From contig NZ_CP114205.1 of the NCBI RefSeq assembly GCF_027497495.1, positions 2,232,001 to 2,296,000 on the forward strand: a stretch of DNA of 64,000 nucleotides, given 5' to 3'. The notes beneath the pieces were generated by a model that had not been told where the DNA came from, searched no databases, and saw only the letters and a program-made list of their open reading frames with translations. Made by a program: the position numbers and the translations under genes. Source of the stretch: Streptomyces tubercidicus (GTDB taxonomy: Bacteria > Actinomycetota > Actinomycetes > Streptomycetales > Streptomycetaceae). Shown piece by piece: positions 17,815 to 25,930 of the stretch. How positions within the stretch are numbered: position 1 is the stretch's first letter; the number at the start of each line of letters is the position of its first letter.

Positions 17815-19142
17815 CGACCTGGCATCTGAACCCTACCGACGAGATGCTGCACGCCGCGGAAGAGACCCTGGGTTCGTCCCGCGTGGTGCAGGTGCTGTGG
17901 AAGTTCCCGCAGCCCGTCTCCCACAGCGCGCTGGAGGCCGAGTGGCACCGGCTGAACCAGAGCCGGCTCAGCCGCCACGCCGTCCCTGGCCGCCTGCCGG
18001 TGGCGCGGCGCAGATGGGTCCGCGCCACCAACGAGGAACCCCTGCACACCGACCATCAGATGCTGACCGGAGCCACCGCACCGCGGTGGATCGACGAGCA
18101 GGTACGCGCCCCGATGTCCGTCGGCTCCACCGCCCTGTGGCGACTGGCGTCCGCTCCCTACGGGGACGGCAGTCTCGTCTCCCTCACCGTGCCGCACTTC
18201 CGCTGTGACGGCATGGGCATCTTCCATGCCCTCGCCACCCGCGGCATCGCTCCGTACGCACACCCCACCCCGGCGCACGAGGACGCCGCCGGTGACCTCG
18301 GTGAGGCCCTCGGTCAGGTGATCCGGGCCTGCACCGGCACCGCACGCTGGGGACTGAACCTGCTCGCCGGCCCGGGTAAGCGCGCCCAACTCGGCGCCGC
18401 CCTCGGCAACACCGCCGCCAGGCCCGCTGCGGCGGCCTCCGCGCCCCGCTTCTTCTCCTCGGCCCTCTTCGACGTACCGGCCGCGGACTGGGAACGGCAG
18501 GCCCGTGCCCACGGCGGCACGGCCAACAGCCTCTTCATCGAGATCGCCGCCAATCTGATCCGCCGCAACGTGCCGCGTGACCAGCAGGCCACGGTCGATG
18601 TCGGCATCCCCTTGAGCATGCGCGCACCGGAGGGCGACGGGCGCGCCAACGCCCTGGTCGTGCTGCCGCTGACCGTCCCCGGCGGCAGCCGGCCGCACCT
18701 CGACCTGCGCCACACCCGGACGGCGACCAGGGAACTGCTCCGGACCGCGGGCGAACACAGCGGCACGCTCGTCCCCGAACCGCTGTGGCATCTGCTGCCG
18801 GCCCGCTGGGCCAACCGGCTCAAGGCCCCGGGGGCTCAGCAGACCGACGTGGTCGCCTCGAATTTCGGAATGGCCCCGGAGCCGGTGGCGTGCTTCGGCG
18901 GCGGCCTCGCCGAGAGCGTCGGCCTGCGGACCATGAACGTCCCCGGGCTCGTCCCGGAAAAGGCCCGCTTGCGCGCCTCCCTGTGCCTGCTGCGGGTCGG
19001 CGAGCGCATGACCGTGACCGTCACCGGCATCCCCGATCACTTCGGAGACGCCGCCGACCTCGGCAGCCGCGTCACCGAGGAACTCGCCGCCTGGGGACTG
19101 GCCGGGCGGCAGTGGTGGACCCCGATCAGCCAACCGGCATGA
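17811..19142 (+). CDS. condensation/acyltransferase-like protein
   Basis: 443-residue protein of the chloramphenicol acetyltransferase-like fold shared by NRPS condensation domains and WS/DGAT acyltransferases. The active-site block reads PHFRCDGMG near residue 125: the catalytic second His and the Asp-Gly are kept, while the first His of HHxxxDG is Pro. A later block VVASNFGMAPEPV resembles the DFG-type latch region. ATG 17811 overlaps the oxidase stop (ATGA). It would acylate an amine or hydrazine with an acyl-CoA or carrier-bound acid, but no carrier protein or NRPS lies in the window, so acyl-CoA is the likelier donor. Confidence 0.65.
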   Translation: MTTWHLNPTDEMLHAAEETLGSSRVVQVLWKFPQPVSHSALEAEWHRLNQSRLSRHAVPGRLPVARRRWVRATNEEPLHTDHQMLTGATAPRWIDEQVRAPMSVGSTALWRLASAPYGDGSLVSLTVPHFRCDGMGIFHALATRGIAPYAHPTPAHEDAAGDLGEALGQVIRACTGTARWGLNLLAGPGKRAQLGAALGNTAARPAAAASAPRFFSSALFDVPAADWERQARAHGGTANSLFIEIAANLIRRNVPRDQQATVDVGIPLSMRAPEGDGRANALVVLPLTVPGGSRPHLDLRHTRTATRELLRTAGEHSGTLVPEPLWHLLPARWANRLKAPGAQQTDVVASNFGMAPEPVACFGGGLAESVGLRTMNVPGLVPEKARLRASLCLLRVGERMTVTVTGIPDHFGDAADLGSRVTEELAAWGLAGRQWWTPISQPA

Positions 19143-19155
19143 GGAGAACCGAACG

Positions 19156-19977
19156 ATGACCGCGCCACACCCCACCGCCGCAGTCCTGCCCGACCGGTGG
19201 TTCCGCACCCGTCCCGACTCGTCCGTGCACGACCGGCCCCGGCTGCTCGCCCGGTCCTTGATCGACGCGGCCGATCTGGACGATCGCATCGCCTTCTACG
19301 AGCGGCTGCTCGCCGTACCCGCCGATCTCCGTATGCCCATCCCCGACTTCGGCGGCCTGGAGCTGGCCGCCGTCGGAAACCTGCTGCTGATCGCCAGCGT
19401 CCGTCCGTTCACCCCGATCCAGCGGCGGACCGCTTACTCCCTCATCGTGCCGTCACTGACCGCACAGCTGGAGACCGTGCGCGCCGCAGGGGGCACCGTC
19501 CTCGAACCGCCCGAGGACATCCTGCCCGGCGCCCGGGCGCGCGTGCGCTACCCCGACGACGCCGTGGCGGAGCTGGTAGAACACCGCCCGCAGCCCGGCG
19601 AGACGCCCGCACCGTCGCGCACCGCGCCGCCCGACGGCGGCTCGCGGCCCGCACCGCGGCTTCTGGTGCGGCGTCAAGTGCCCCGGGCCGACTTCCACGA
19701 CGCCGTCGCCCTCTACGAGAAGGTCCTGGAGACCTCCGCCCGGCCCCACGCCGGCCCGAGCGGCCATGACCTGGACGTCGCGGTCATCGGGAACCTGCTC
19801 CTCGTCGGCAAGGACGCCCGCGACCCGGCTGCCGACGCGGCCACCGCCATCGCGCTGCCGGCCCCCCACCCGCGGCAGCTCGTGGAGGCGTCCGCGCCCA
19901 CCGGCTCAAGGGCCCTCATACCGCTGCCCGACGGGGGCCTGGCGGAGGTGTGGGACAGCACGGCCCTGGGTCTCTGA
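19156..19977 (+). CDS. tandem VOC (glyoxalase/bleomycin-resistance fold) protein
   Basis: 273-residue protein with two half-repeats of the VOC fold. The first spans about residues 28-145 ([19 protein letters not shown], then VGNLLLIA); the second about 165-270 ([16 protein letters not shown], then IGNLLLVG). The repeated xGNLLLxx strand shows internal duplication. Strong GAGGAG precedes ATG 19156. VOC proteins are metal-dependent lyases, isomerases and dioxygenases or drug-binding resistance proteins. As the last gene of the operon it could be either a tailoring enzyme or self-protection; the sequence does not decide. Confidence 0.75.
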   Translation: MTAPHPTAAVLPDRWFRTRPDSSVHDRPRLLARSLIDAADLDDRIAFYERLLAVPADLRMPIPDFGGLELAAVGNLLLIASVRPFTPIQRRTAYSLIVPSLTAQLETVRAAGGTVLEPPEDILPGARARVRYPDDAVAELVEHRPQPGETPAPSRTAPPDGGSRPAPRLLVRRQVPRADFHDAVALYEKVLETSARPHAGPSGHDLDVAVIGNLLLVGKDARDPAADAATAIALPAPHPRQLVEASAPTGSRALIPLPDGGLAEVWDSTALGL

Positions 19978-19978
19978 C

Positions 19979-20206
19979 GGCGACCGGTTCACGTCCGAGA
20001 CGGCATCATTCGGCAACGACCTGTCGACGCTGCCCAACTTCCCCGCCGAGATCCGGGCCCCCGCCGGGACCCTGCCGGGTGACGCACCGAATGTGCTGCT
20101 GGGCGCGGCCCGTATCGCACTGACCTACCGCACCCCCGTCTTCCTGCTCTCCGACGGCTATCTGGCCAACGGCTCGGAGCCGTGGCGGATCCCCGACGTC
20201 GAGGAA
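19979..20206 (+). pseudogene. decayed fragment of 2-oxoglutarate:ferredoxin oxidoreductase alpha subunit
   Basis: Immediately after the VOC stop, one open frame contains three joined pieces of the alpha subunit (KorA type): [20 protein letters not shown] with [12 protein letters not shown] (19979-20080), DAPNVLL (20081-20101), and [20 protein letters not shown] with [10 protein letters not shown] (20102-20206). In the intact protein the first two lie near the N-terminus and the third several hundred residues later, so two internal deletions have removed most of the gene. There is no start codon of its own. Homology is clear from memory of the family; it is certainly not functional. Confidence 0.8.
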
Positions 20207-20290
20207 CGGCCCGATCGTGCTGGCCGGCAACGACACCTGGACGGTCGTCGGCTGACCGAACGGATTCGCCCGTTCCGCGGGTGCCTCCGG

Positions 20291-21091
20291 TCAGCGGTCG
20301 GCGACCAGCAGAGTCTGCAGGATGCGGCCGCAGTCTCCGTCCGTGTCGTCGAGCTGCCCGAGCGCCAGGCCGGATCCCTGGGGGCTGGCCGCAGTCGCGG
20401 ACCGCATGCAGAACCATTCACCGACCGGCTCTCGGTGCAACGCCAGCGTGACGTCGGTATTGATGACGAGCCCCTGCTGATGGTCGAGTTCGAAGGCCAC
20501 GGCCCAGCTGCTGTCCGCCAGGGTGAGGGCGCGCGTCAGAGGAGTGTCTTCCTCGCCGGCTACCAGCGGGATCCGCTGCCGAGCCCAGGCCGTGCCCGGG
20601 CCGCGCGTGTCAAATCCTTTTCCTGGCTCGAACCGCCACTCCATTGCCGAGATGTAGCCGTCCATGTGGGCACCCGCCATCGTGTGCGCGGGCTGCGGGT
20701 GAGGCAGCTGCGGCGGGTCGGAAACCGGCCGCAGACGGGGGGTGGCGGCAGGGCTGCCGGCCACTCTCCAGGCCCGTGCCATCAGCACAGTCCTGCCGTC
20801 CGAGGTCAGCTCGCCCTCCAACAGCTCGGTGCGTCCGCCCGAGCGGAGGGTGCGGACCTCGGCCTGAAGGTCGCCTACGGGAACCGGGCGCGGCAGCTCC
20901 AGCGTGATGCGGGCGATGCGGAACCCCTCTCGGGCCGCGTGCCGCTCGAACGCCCGTCCCATCAGCGCAGAAGGAGGGCCGCCATGCTGCGCCTTCGGGC
21001 TCCACGGCCCCGCAGTGGAGGGGCTGCTCGCGTATCGGCCACCCCCCAGGGGCCGATAGAAGGATTCATGCGGTGAAGCAATTTCCGCCAT
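20291..21091 (-). CDS. double-hotdog acyl-CoA thioesterase-like protein
   Basis: 266-residue protein resembling TesB-type/4HBT_3 thioesterases. The N-terminal half carries the family pattern [15 protein letters not shown] followed by [18 protein letters not shown]. The second hotdog includes [11 protein letters not shown] and [19 protein letters not shown]. It would hydrolyse an acyl thioester, perhaps the donor of the acyltransferase-like enzyme or a substrate unrelated to it. It is transcribed leftward, divergent from the GlxA/AraC regulator with a 141-bp shared promoter gap, and convergent to the N-N operon. Confidence 0.78.
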   Translation of the reverse strand: MAEIASPHESFYRPLGGGRYASSPSTAGPWSPKAQHGGPPSALMGRAFERHAAREGFRIARITLELPRPVPVGDLQAEVRTLRSGGRTELLEGELTSDGRTVLMARAWRVAGSPAATPRLRPVSDPPQLPHPQPAHTMAGAHMDGYISAMEWRFEPGKGFDTRGPGTAWARQRIPLVAGEEDTPLTRALTLADSSWAVAFELDHQQGLVINTDVTLALHREPVGEWFCMRSATAASPQGSGLALGQLDDTDGDCGRILQTLLVADR

Positions 21092-21232
21092 TTCGAAAGC
21101 CTACCTTTCACAAACCATGACGAAGATCACCATACTTACCGGTAGGTACGTTCTTCAAGGAATTCGCGCCAGTGTGCAACCTCGCTTGAGAGCTCATTGA
21201 CCAGCAATTGATGTAGTAGGCAAGCTGTCGGC
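21092..21232. promoter_or_regulatory. divergent promoter region with imperfect palindrome
   Basis: The 141-bp gap between the thioesterase and GlxA/AraC genes is A+T-rich for this genome. It contains ACTTACC/GGTAGGT (21134-21147), a 14-bp palindrome with one mismatch, which could be an operator for the regulator encoded to the right. Confidence 0.4.
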
Positions 21233-22246
21233 ATGGGGAATACCGTAGCTTTAGCACTCGCCGAGCATGTGTCACTCATCGAATTAGCGGCTCCGTGTGA
21301 GATTTTTGGTGTCGACAGATCTCCACTCACGAATTCTTGGTATGACTTCATCATCTGTGGTTCCGAAAATGCAAGAGTCGGCGGGTGGTTCCGGCCGGAC
21401 GGTTATCGGAGCCTGGATGAATTGGTGACGGCCCACACCGTTATCGTCCCGGGTTCACCCAATACCCCCGGGAAACAGCCCGCCGACCTGGTCGAAGCGG
21501 TACGCGCAGCACACGACGCCGGCGCCCGGATCGTCTCCGTCTGCGCCGGGGCGTTCGTACTGGCCGCCGCCGGGCTTCTGGATGGCCGGCGCGCCACCAC
21601 TCATTGGCTCTATGCCGACCTGCTGGCCGCGCGATACCCGCACGTCAACGTGGACCCGGACGTGCTTTACGTCGATGACGGCGACATTCTCACTTCTGCC
21701 GGGAAACTGGCGGGTATCGATATGTGTCTCCACTTGGTCCGACTCGACTACGGCGCAGCGGTCGCCAATGATTTGGCGCGACGACTCATCATGCCGCCGC
21801 TCCGCGACGGCGATCAGGCTCAATTCATCACCCCCCTTGCTACGCAAGGGATAGATCACGCCCTGGCGGAACTGCTGCCTTGGGTGAAAGCGCACCTGGA
21901 CGAGCCGCTGACCGTGGTTGATTTGGCGCGGCGGGTCAATATGAGTACGCGCACCCTCAGCCGGCACTTCAATGCGGTTACCGGGAAAACGCCGCTGCAG
22001 TGGTTGCTCACGCAGCGGATTCAGCAAGCACACGAGCTCCTTGAGACCTCCACCTACAGCATCGAGCAGATCGCTGCGCAGACGGGAATGGGAACGGCGG
22101 CCACGCTGCGCCGCCATTTCAGCCGGGCGGTGGGGATGCCGCCGGACGCCTACCGGCGCGCCTTCCGGGCCGGGCAGGTTCCGGTGAAGTTCAGGCCGGT
22201 GGCACAGCAGGAGAGCCGCGGGGAAGCCTTGCCGCAAGCGTCCTGA
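21233..22246 (+). CDS. GlxA/AraC-family transcriptional regulator with two TTA codons
   Basis: 337-residue regulator with an N-terminal DJ-1/PfpI-like domain (nucleophile-elbow motif VSVCAGAFVLAAAG near residue 100) and a C-terminal AraC double helix-turn-helix (LTVVDLARRVNMSTRTLSRH and IEQIAAQTGMGTAATLRRHF). This is the architecture of AdpA. Codons 7 (21251-21253) and 18 (21284-21286) are TTA, the rare leucine codon read by the bldA tRNA, so translation should be delayed until development. Downstream of the N-N operon, it is a plausible pathway activator. Confidence 0.88.
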   Translation: MGNTVALALAEHVSLIELAAPCEIFGVDRSPLTNSWYDFIICGSENARVGGWFRPDGYRSLDELVTAHTVIVPGSPNTPGKQPADLVEAVRAAHDAGARIVSVCAGAFVLAAAGLLDGRRATTHWLYADLLAARYPHVNVDPDVLYVDDGDILTSAGKLAGIDMCLHLVRLDYGAAVANDLARRLIMPPLRDGDQAQFITPLATQGIDHALAELLPWVKAHLDEPLTVVDLARRVNMSTRTLSRHFNAVTGKTPLQWLLTQRIQQAHELLETSTYSIEQIAAQTGMGTAATLRRHFSRAVGMPPDAYRRAFRAGQVPVKFRPVAQQESRGEALPQAS

Positions 22247-22275
22247 GCGAGGTCGCACACTCTCCAGTTGTGTGG

Positions 22276-22315
22276 GCCGCTGACGGCCGGCCGGGGGGTA
22301 CCAGCCATCAGCGGC
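22276..22315. terminator. bidirectional terminator
   Basis: Arms GCCGCTGA (22276-22283) and TCAGCGGC (22308-22315) between the convergent GlxA/AraC and hypothetical genes. The right arm includes the stop codon of the leftward gene. Confidence 0.55.
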
Positions 22316-22799
22316 GGTCGTGGGGCTCCAGGCCGCGCAGCCGGAGCCGGCCAGTGGTCACGGGCGGCAGGGTGCCCAAGAGGCGCCGGTGCCGCCCGGA
22401 TTCCGAAGCGCATGCGGCGAGCCAGACCGGCCATGCGGCCTCGCAGGTGCGACGGGCCCACTCGCGTCCGAGGGAGCCAGGGCGAACCACCGCGTCATCG
22501 GCCAGGCAGTAGCTATCGAGAATCTCGGCGAGCGCCGGGGCCGGCTCAAGGAAGCTCACCAGGCTGCCCCAGGACAGTCCGTAGGCGGTGTGCTCTGTCC
22601 GGCCCCTGGCAGCCAGCGACTGGAGGGCCGAGCGCAGCACGGTACCGGCCCGCCGGGTCTGGTAAGGCTCGATGTCCCGCAGGAATGCGTCGAACTGAGG
22701 GTCGCCGATGCCGTCACCCAGGAGGGCGTAGTGGGCGTCGAGCTGGTCGAGAGCGTCGGCCACCTCATTGCTGATGAGCCACTTCTCATCCCACGGCAT
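22308..22799 (-). CDS. hypothetical protein, 163 residues
   Basis: Not recognised. Soluble, helical-looking protein beginning MPWDEKWLISNEVADALDQL, with the core segment TVLRSALQSLAARGRTEHTAYG and WGSLVSFLEPAPALAEILDSY. ATG 22799 is preferred over ATG 22841 because AGGAAGG stands eight bases upstream. It has no signal peptide or membrane segment. It is transcribed leftward after the MFS transporter gene with a terminator-like hairpin between, so it may be a separate unit. The codon bias supports a real gene. Confidence 0.65.
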   Translation of the reverse strand: MPWDEKWLISNEVADALDQLDAHYALLGDGIGDPQFDAFLRDIEPYQTRRAGTVLRSALQSLAARGRTEHTAYGLSWGSLVSFLEPAPALAEILDSYCLADDAVVRPGSLGREWARRTCEAAWPVWLAACASESGRHRRLLGTLPPVTTGRLRLRGLEPHDRR

Positions 22800-22941
22800 G
22801 GACGGGAACCTTCCTGGTCGTCGAGGCACGCGAGCATGCACATCGGAGTACGCCGACGCTGGTGCTGCGTGGTGTGCGCGGTGCGCCCCGGGTGCGGAGG
22901 CCCAGGAGCAAAGGGGTAGCTGCGGGGTGTCTTCCGAGCCC

Positions 22942-22971
22942 CCCGCCGTGGCCGGTTCCGGCCGCGGCGGG
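22942..22971 (-). terminator. MFS gene terminator
   Basis: A 14-bp near-perfect G/C stem (22942-22955 with 22958-22971, one G-T pair) directly follows the stop of the leftward MFS gene. Confidence 0.6.
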
Positions 22972-22977
22972 TCCGGG

Positions 22978-24258
22978 TCAGTGCGCGTGCGCCTGGCGGG
23001 TGCCGCGGTACGCGATGACTACGAGCGTGATCACGGCCAGCACGGCGGCGCCGACGAGGATGATGGGCGGCGAAAGGAACCCGGTGCACAGGGTGATCAC
23101 GTAGGGGGCGAGGAAACCCAGGTATGCCAGGGTCCAGAAGTACGAGGTCAACCGAGCCAGCCGGTGCGCCGGCGCAAGAGCGGCGACCTCGGTGAGGCCG
23201 TAAGCGACGCACAGGCCGTAGCCCGCACCGAGCACCATCGACGCGATCAGAGCGACCACGGGCTGGGCCTGCGCCGCGGCGAGCGCGGCGATCAGCATGC
23301 CGAGGGCGACGGCGGCCAGTCCGATGGCACCGGTGGCGATGCGGTGCCGGGCAGCCAGCGAACGTGCGAAGGGCGCCACAATGATGCCGGCGCCGGGGGT
23401 GACAGCGGTGATCACACCGGCGTAAACGGTCTGCCAGCCCTCCAGGTCGGCGTCGACCAGGCCGGGCAGCGTAGCGAAGGCCACTGCCGGAGCGACGAAT
23501 ACCCACGGGGCCACGGGGGCGACCAGCCGGCGGAACTCGGCCGCCGAGGCGCGCTGCTCCCGCCGTGCACCGGGCGCGGGAGCCGCCGAGGCCTTGCCGG
23601 GGTGAGCCGGAGAGGATTCAGGGGCGCGGGCGGCGCTGAGCGCCGCGATGGCGGAGAGAATCAGGTGCGGGATGTAGGCGGTGACCATGGGGTGCGGCGC
23701 CCACTGGGCGATGAGGGAGGCGGCCAGGCCGCCGGTCGCGAAGCCGGCGGACAGAAACAGACCGGAACGACGGGCCGCCACCCCCGGGTTGGGGGCGGTG
23801 CCGTGCGGGGGCGAGGACAGCTCCTTGATCCACGCGCTGCCCGCCGACAGCAGGGCCCCCGCGCCGATCCCGGTCAGGAAACGCCCGGGCCACAAGAAGG
23901 CGGAGGCTGCGGGGCCGATCATCAGCAGACAGGTGGCCAGGGCCGAACTGCCCAACGCGAGAAAGACGATGGGCCGACGGCCCCGCCGGTCGGCGAGCGG
24001 CCCGCCCAGCAACAGCCCGGGGATGAGTCCCAGCACATAGATGCCGAACAGAGCGGTCGTGGTGGCCGTGGTCAGGCCCAGCTCGCTGCGGTAGGAACCC
24101 AACAGGGCGGAGAACTGGTTGGCGCTCCAGCCGGAGGCGGCCATCACCCAGCCCGCGCTCAGCCAGTACCGGGGTGCGGGCACGGGTGTGCCCGAGCCCA
24201 TCGGTGGGGTGGGAGGGAACGCTGCGGGTGTAGTGGTCGGGGCGGCGTGCTTGCTCAT
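22978..24258 (-). CDS. MFS transporter, exporter candidate
   Basis: 426-residue major facilitator with about 12 hydrophobic segments. The inter-helix motif A is GGPLADRRGRRP, and motif C-like GIGAGALLSAGSAW follows. A central cytoplasmic loop (EQRASAAEFRRL region) separates the two halves. The Pro/Thr-rich N-terminus precedes the first helix. It diverges from a LysR regulator with a palindrome between them, a classic regulated-exporter pair. Export of the cluster product is likely but the substrate is not visible. Confidence 0.85.
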   Translation of the reverse strand: MSKHAAPTTTPAAFPPTPPMGSGTPVPAPRYWLSAGWVMAASGWSANQFSALLGSYRSELGLTTATTTALFGIYVLGLIPGLLLGGPLADRRGRRPIVFLALGSSALATCLLMIGPAASAFLWPGRFLTGIGAGALLSAGSAWIKELSSPPHGTAPNPGVAARRSGLFLSAGFATGGLAASLIAQWAPHPMVTAYIPHLILSAIAALSAARAPESSPAHPGKASAAPAPGARREQRASAAEFRRLVAPVAPWVFVAPAVAFATLPGLVDADLEGWQTVYAGVITAVTPGAGIIVAPFARSLAARHRIATGAIGLAAVALGMLIAALAAAQAQPVVALIASMVLGAGYGLCVAYGLTEVAALAPAHRLARLTSYFWTLAYLGFLAPYVITLCTGFLSPPIILVGAAVLAVITLVVIAYRGTRQAHAH

Positions 24259-24301
24259 GCCGACCGTTGTAACGGCCGGGCGGTGCCCGGCGCTGCCCCC
24301 G

Positions 24302-24316
24302 TTCAGGAATCCTGAA
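24302..24316. promoter_or_regulatory. LysR-type operator palindrome
   Basis: TTCAGGA-A-TCCTGAA is a perfect interrupted palindrome and fits the T-N11-A pattern of LysR-family sites. It lies in the gap between the divergent MFS and lysR-type genes, 44 bases before the regulator start. Confidence 0.7.
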
Positions 24317-24359
24317 TGCCCTCGTGACCAGGCGCAGAGCCGGCCGTATCGTGGCCCGT

Positions 24360-25295
24360 ATGGATCTGCGGAAGCTGTCCTCCTTTCTGGCGGTGATCGA
24401 GGAGGAACACTACGGGCGGGCGGCCGCCCGGCTCTTCCTGTCGCCGGCCGCCGTCACCCTGCATGTACAGCAGCTGGAGCGGGAGTTCGGTACCCGGCTG
24501 CTGGACCGCGGCAACGGCCCTGTCGCGCCGACCGTCGCCGGACGCAGACTGGCCTCCCATGCCCGCACCCTGCTCGCTGCGGCAAATGCGGCCGTCGAGG
24601 ACGTGACCGAGGCCGCCCTCGCTCCGCCGGCCGCAGCCCGCGCCTTGCGGGTGGGCATCATGGGTCACGGCTCGGCCGAGGTCACCCCGGCCGCCGTCAA
24701 CGCCTTCCGCCGGGCTCGCCCCGAAGTGCCGCTGGAACTCGTCCAGTTGAACTTCACCGAACACATCAGTGCGCTGCGCGAAGACCGCGTGGACGTGGCC
24801 TTCGTCCGGCCCGCCTTCGAAGCCGAGGGCCTGGAGGTGGACATCCTCACCGCGGAACAGCGGATCGTGGCGGTCCCGACACGTTCTCACCTCGCGGACG
24901 CCGCCGAAACCGGTGTCCACCTGGCCGACGTCATCGACCTGCCCTACCTTCAGCTGCCCCAGCACACGCCTCGCAACTTCACCGACTACCTGTACTTCGA
25001 ATCCGGCGAGCACCGTGCACCCGATTACGCCCTCACGCCTCAGGACATCCTCACGAGCGTCGCGGCGGGCCGTGGTGCCGGCTCCGGCCTGAAATCCTTC
25101 GCGCGCTACTACCCCTGGCCCGGCACACGCTATGTACCGGTGCTGGACGCGCCTCGTGCGCACAGCGTCCTTGCCACCCGCACCACCGACAACAATCCCG
25201 AAGTACGCATCTTCCGTGCCCTGACGGTGGCCCTGGCACGCGAGATGAGCACCGCTGAACAGGGGCAGGGGCGCCCGCACGGCAGGCGCCCCTGA
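24360..25295 (+). CDS. LysR-family transcriptional regulator
   Basis: 311-residue LysR-type regulator. The N-terminal winged HTH is MDLRKLSSFLAVIEEEHYGR with AAVTLHVQQLEREFGTRL; the effector-binding domain follows from about residue 90. ATG 24360 is chosen since the family starts with this MDLRxLxxF sequence; an upstream GTG at 24324 would overlap the operator region. It probably controls the divergent MFS exporter gene through the palindrome at 24302-24316, responding to a small ligand. Confidence 0.9.
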   Translation: MDLRKLSSFLAVIEEEHYGRAAARLFLSPAAVTLHVQQLEREFGTRLLDRGNGPVAPTVAGRRLASHARTLLAAANAAVEDVTEAALAPPAAARALRVGIMGHGSAEVTPAAVNAFRRARPEVPLELVQLNFTEHISALREDRVDVAFVRPAFEAEGLEVDILTAEQRIVAVPTRSHLADAAETGVHLADVIDLPYLQLPQHTPRNFTDYLYFESGEHRAPDYALTPQDILTSVAAGRGAGSGLKSFARYYPWPGTRYVPVLDAPRAHSVLATRTTDNNPEVRIFRALTVALAREMSTAEQGQGRPHGRRP

Positions 25296-25300
25296 TTCCA

Positions 25301-25774
25301 CTACGCCGAGGGCGCCATGTCGTAGGTGACCCACTTCGTCTGCTGCGCCACGCGGTCGTACTTGCTGCGCGCGCGGTAGTTGTCATCCATCGTGATCCAA
25401 CGCAAGACGCTCCAGCCGCGCTCAGCCGTGATCTCCCGCAACCGCGTGAACAGCGCATCCACAGCACCGCTGCCCCGCAGCTCGGGAGTGACGAACAAGT
25501 CGTCGAGGAAGCCCCCCGTCGTCGCGGTCAGCGGGCGGGCGAACGGACGGTAGTGAGCAAGACCCACCGGAGCACCGGCCTCGTCACGCACCAGGATGCA
25601 ATGGACCTCGTGCTCCGGGTTCATGATCCACGACCAGACGCGCTCGGCACGCGACTCCGGCATCTCCTTTCCGTAGAAGTCGGCATAGCCTTGATACAGC
25701 TTGCGCCAGTGCGCATAGTCGCCCTCGGTCGCCGGGCTGACGCTCCACGCCTGCTGGTTTCCGGTCTGCTGCAT
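25301..25774 (-). CDS. GNAT-family N-acetyltransferase
   Basis: 157-residue Gcn5-related acetyltransferase. The fold is visible from LYQGYADFYGKE through VGLAHYRPFARP and FLDDLFVTPELRGSGAVDAL, the acetyl-CoA-binding P-loop region with R-G-S-G, and ends with the tyrosine-containing KYDRVAQQTKWVTYD. ATG 25774 has AAAGGAAG seven to eight bases upstream. It converges with the LysR gene, leaving only 5 bp between stops. Next to a putative hydrazine pathway it may acetylate an N-N amine for tailoring or protection (inference). Confidence 0.85.
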   Translation of the reverse strand: MQQTGNQQAWSVSPATEGDYAHWRKLYQGYADFYGKEMPESRAERVWSWIMNPEHEVHCILVRDEAGAPVGLAHYRPFARPLTATTGGFLDDLFVTPELRGSGAVDALFTRLREITAERGWSVLRWITMDDNYRARSKYDRVAQQTKWVTYDMAPSA

Positions 25775-25930
25775 TGTCTTCCTTTCATTCGGCAGGGTTT
25801 CCTTCGGCACACAAGACCGCGATCAGCGGTGTCCGGAGCCCTGAATCCGGGCCGGGGCTCGTGAACAGCTTCTTGTGCAGGTCATCAAAGGCGCTGTGCG
25901 CGGGTCCGTTCGCGGGCAAGAGGGGCGAAG

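Noticed and set aside
19766-21076. 436-residue rightward reading frame
   Set aside because: It is three unrelated stretches: the shifted end of the VOC gene, the KorA fossil, and the antisense of the thioesterase gene. Only the middle has meaning, as a pseudogene.
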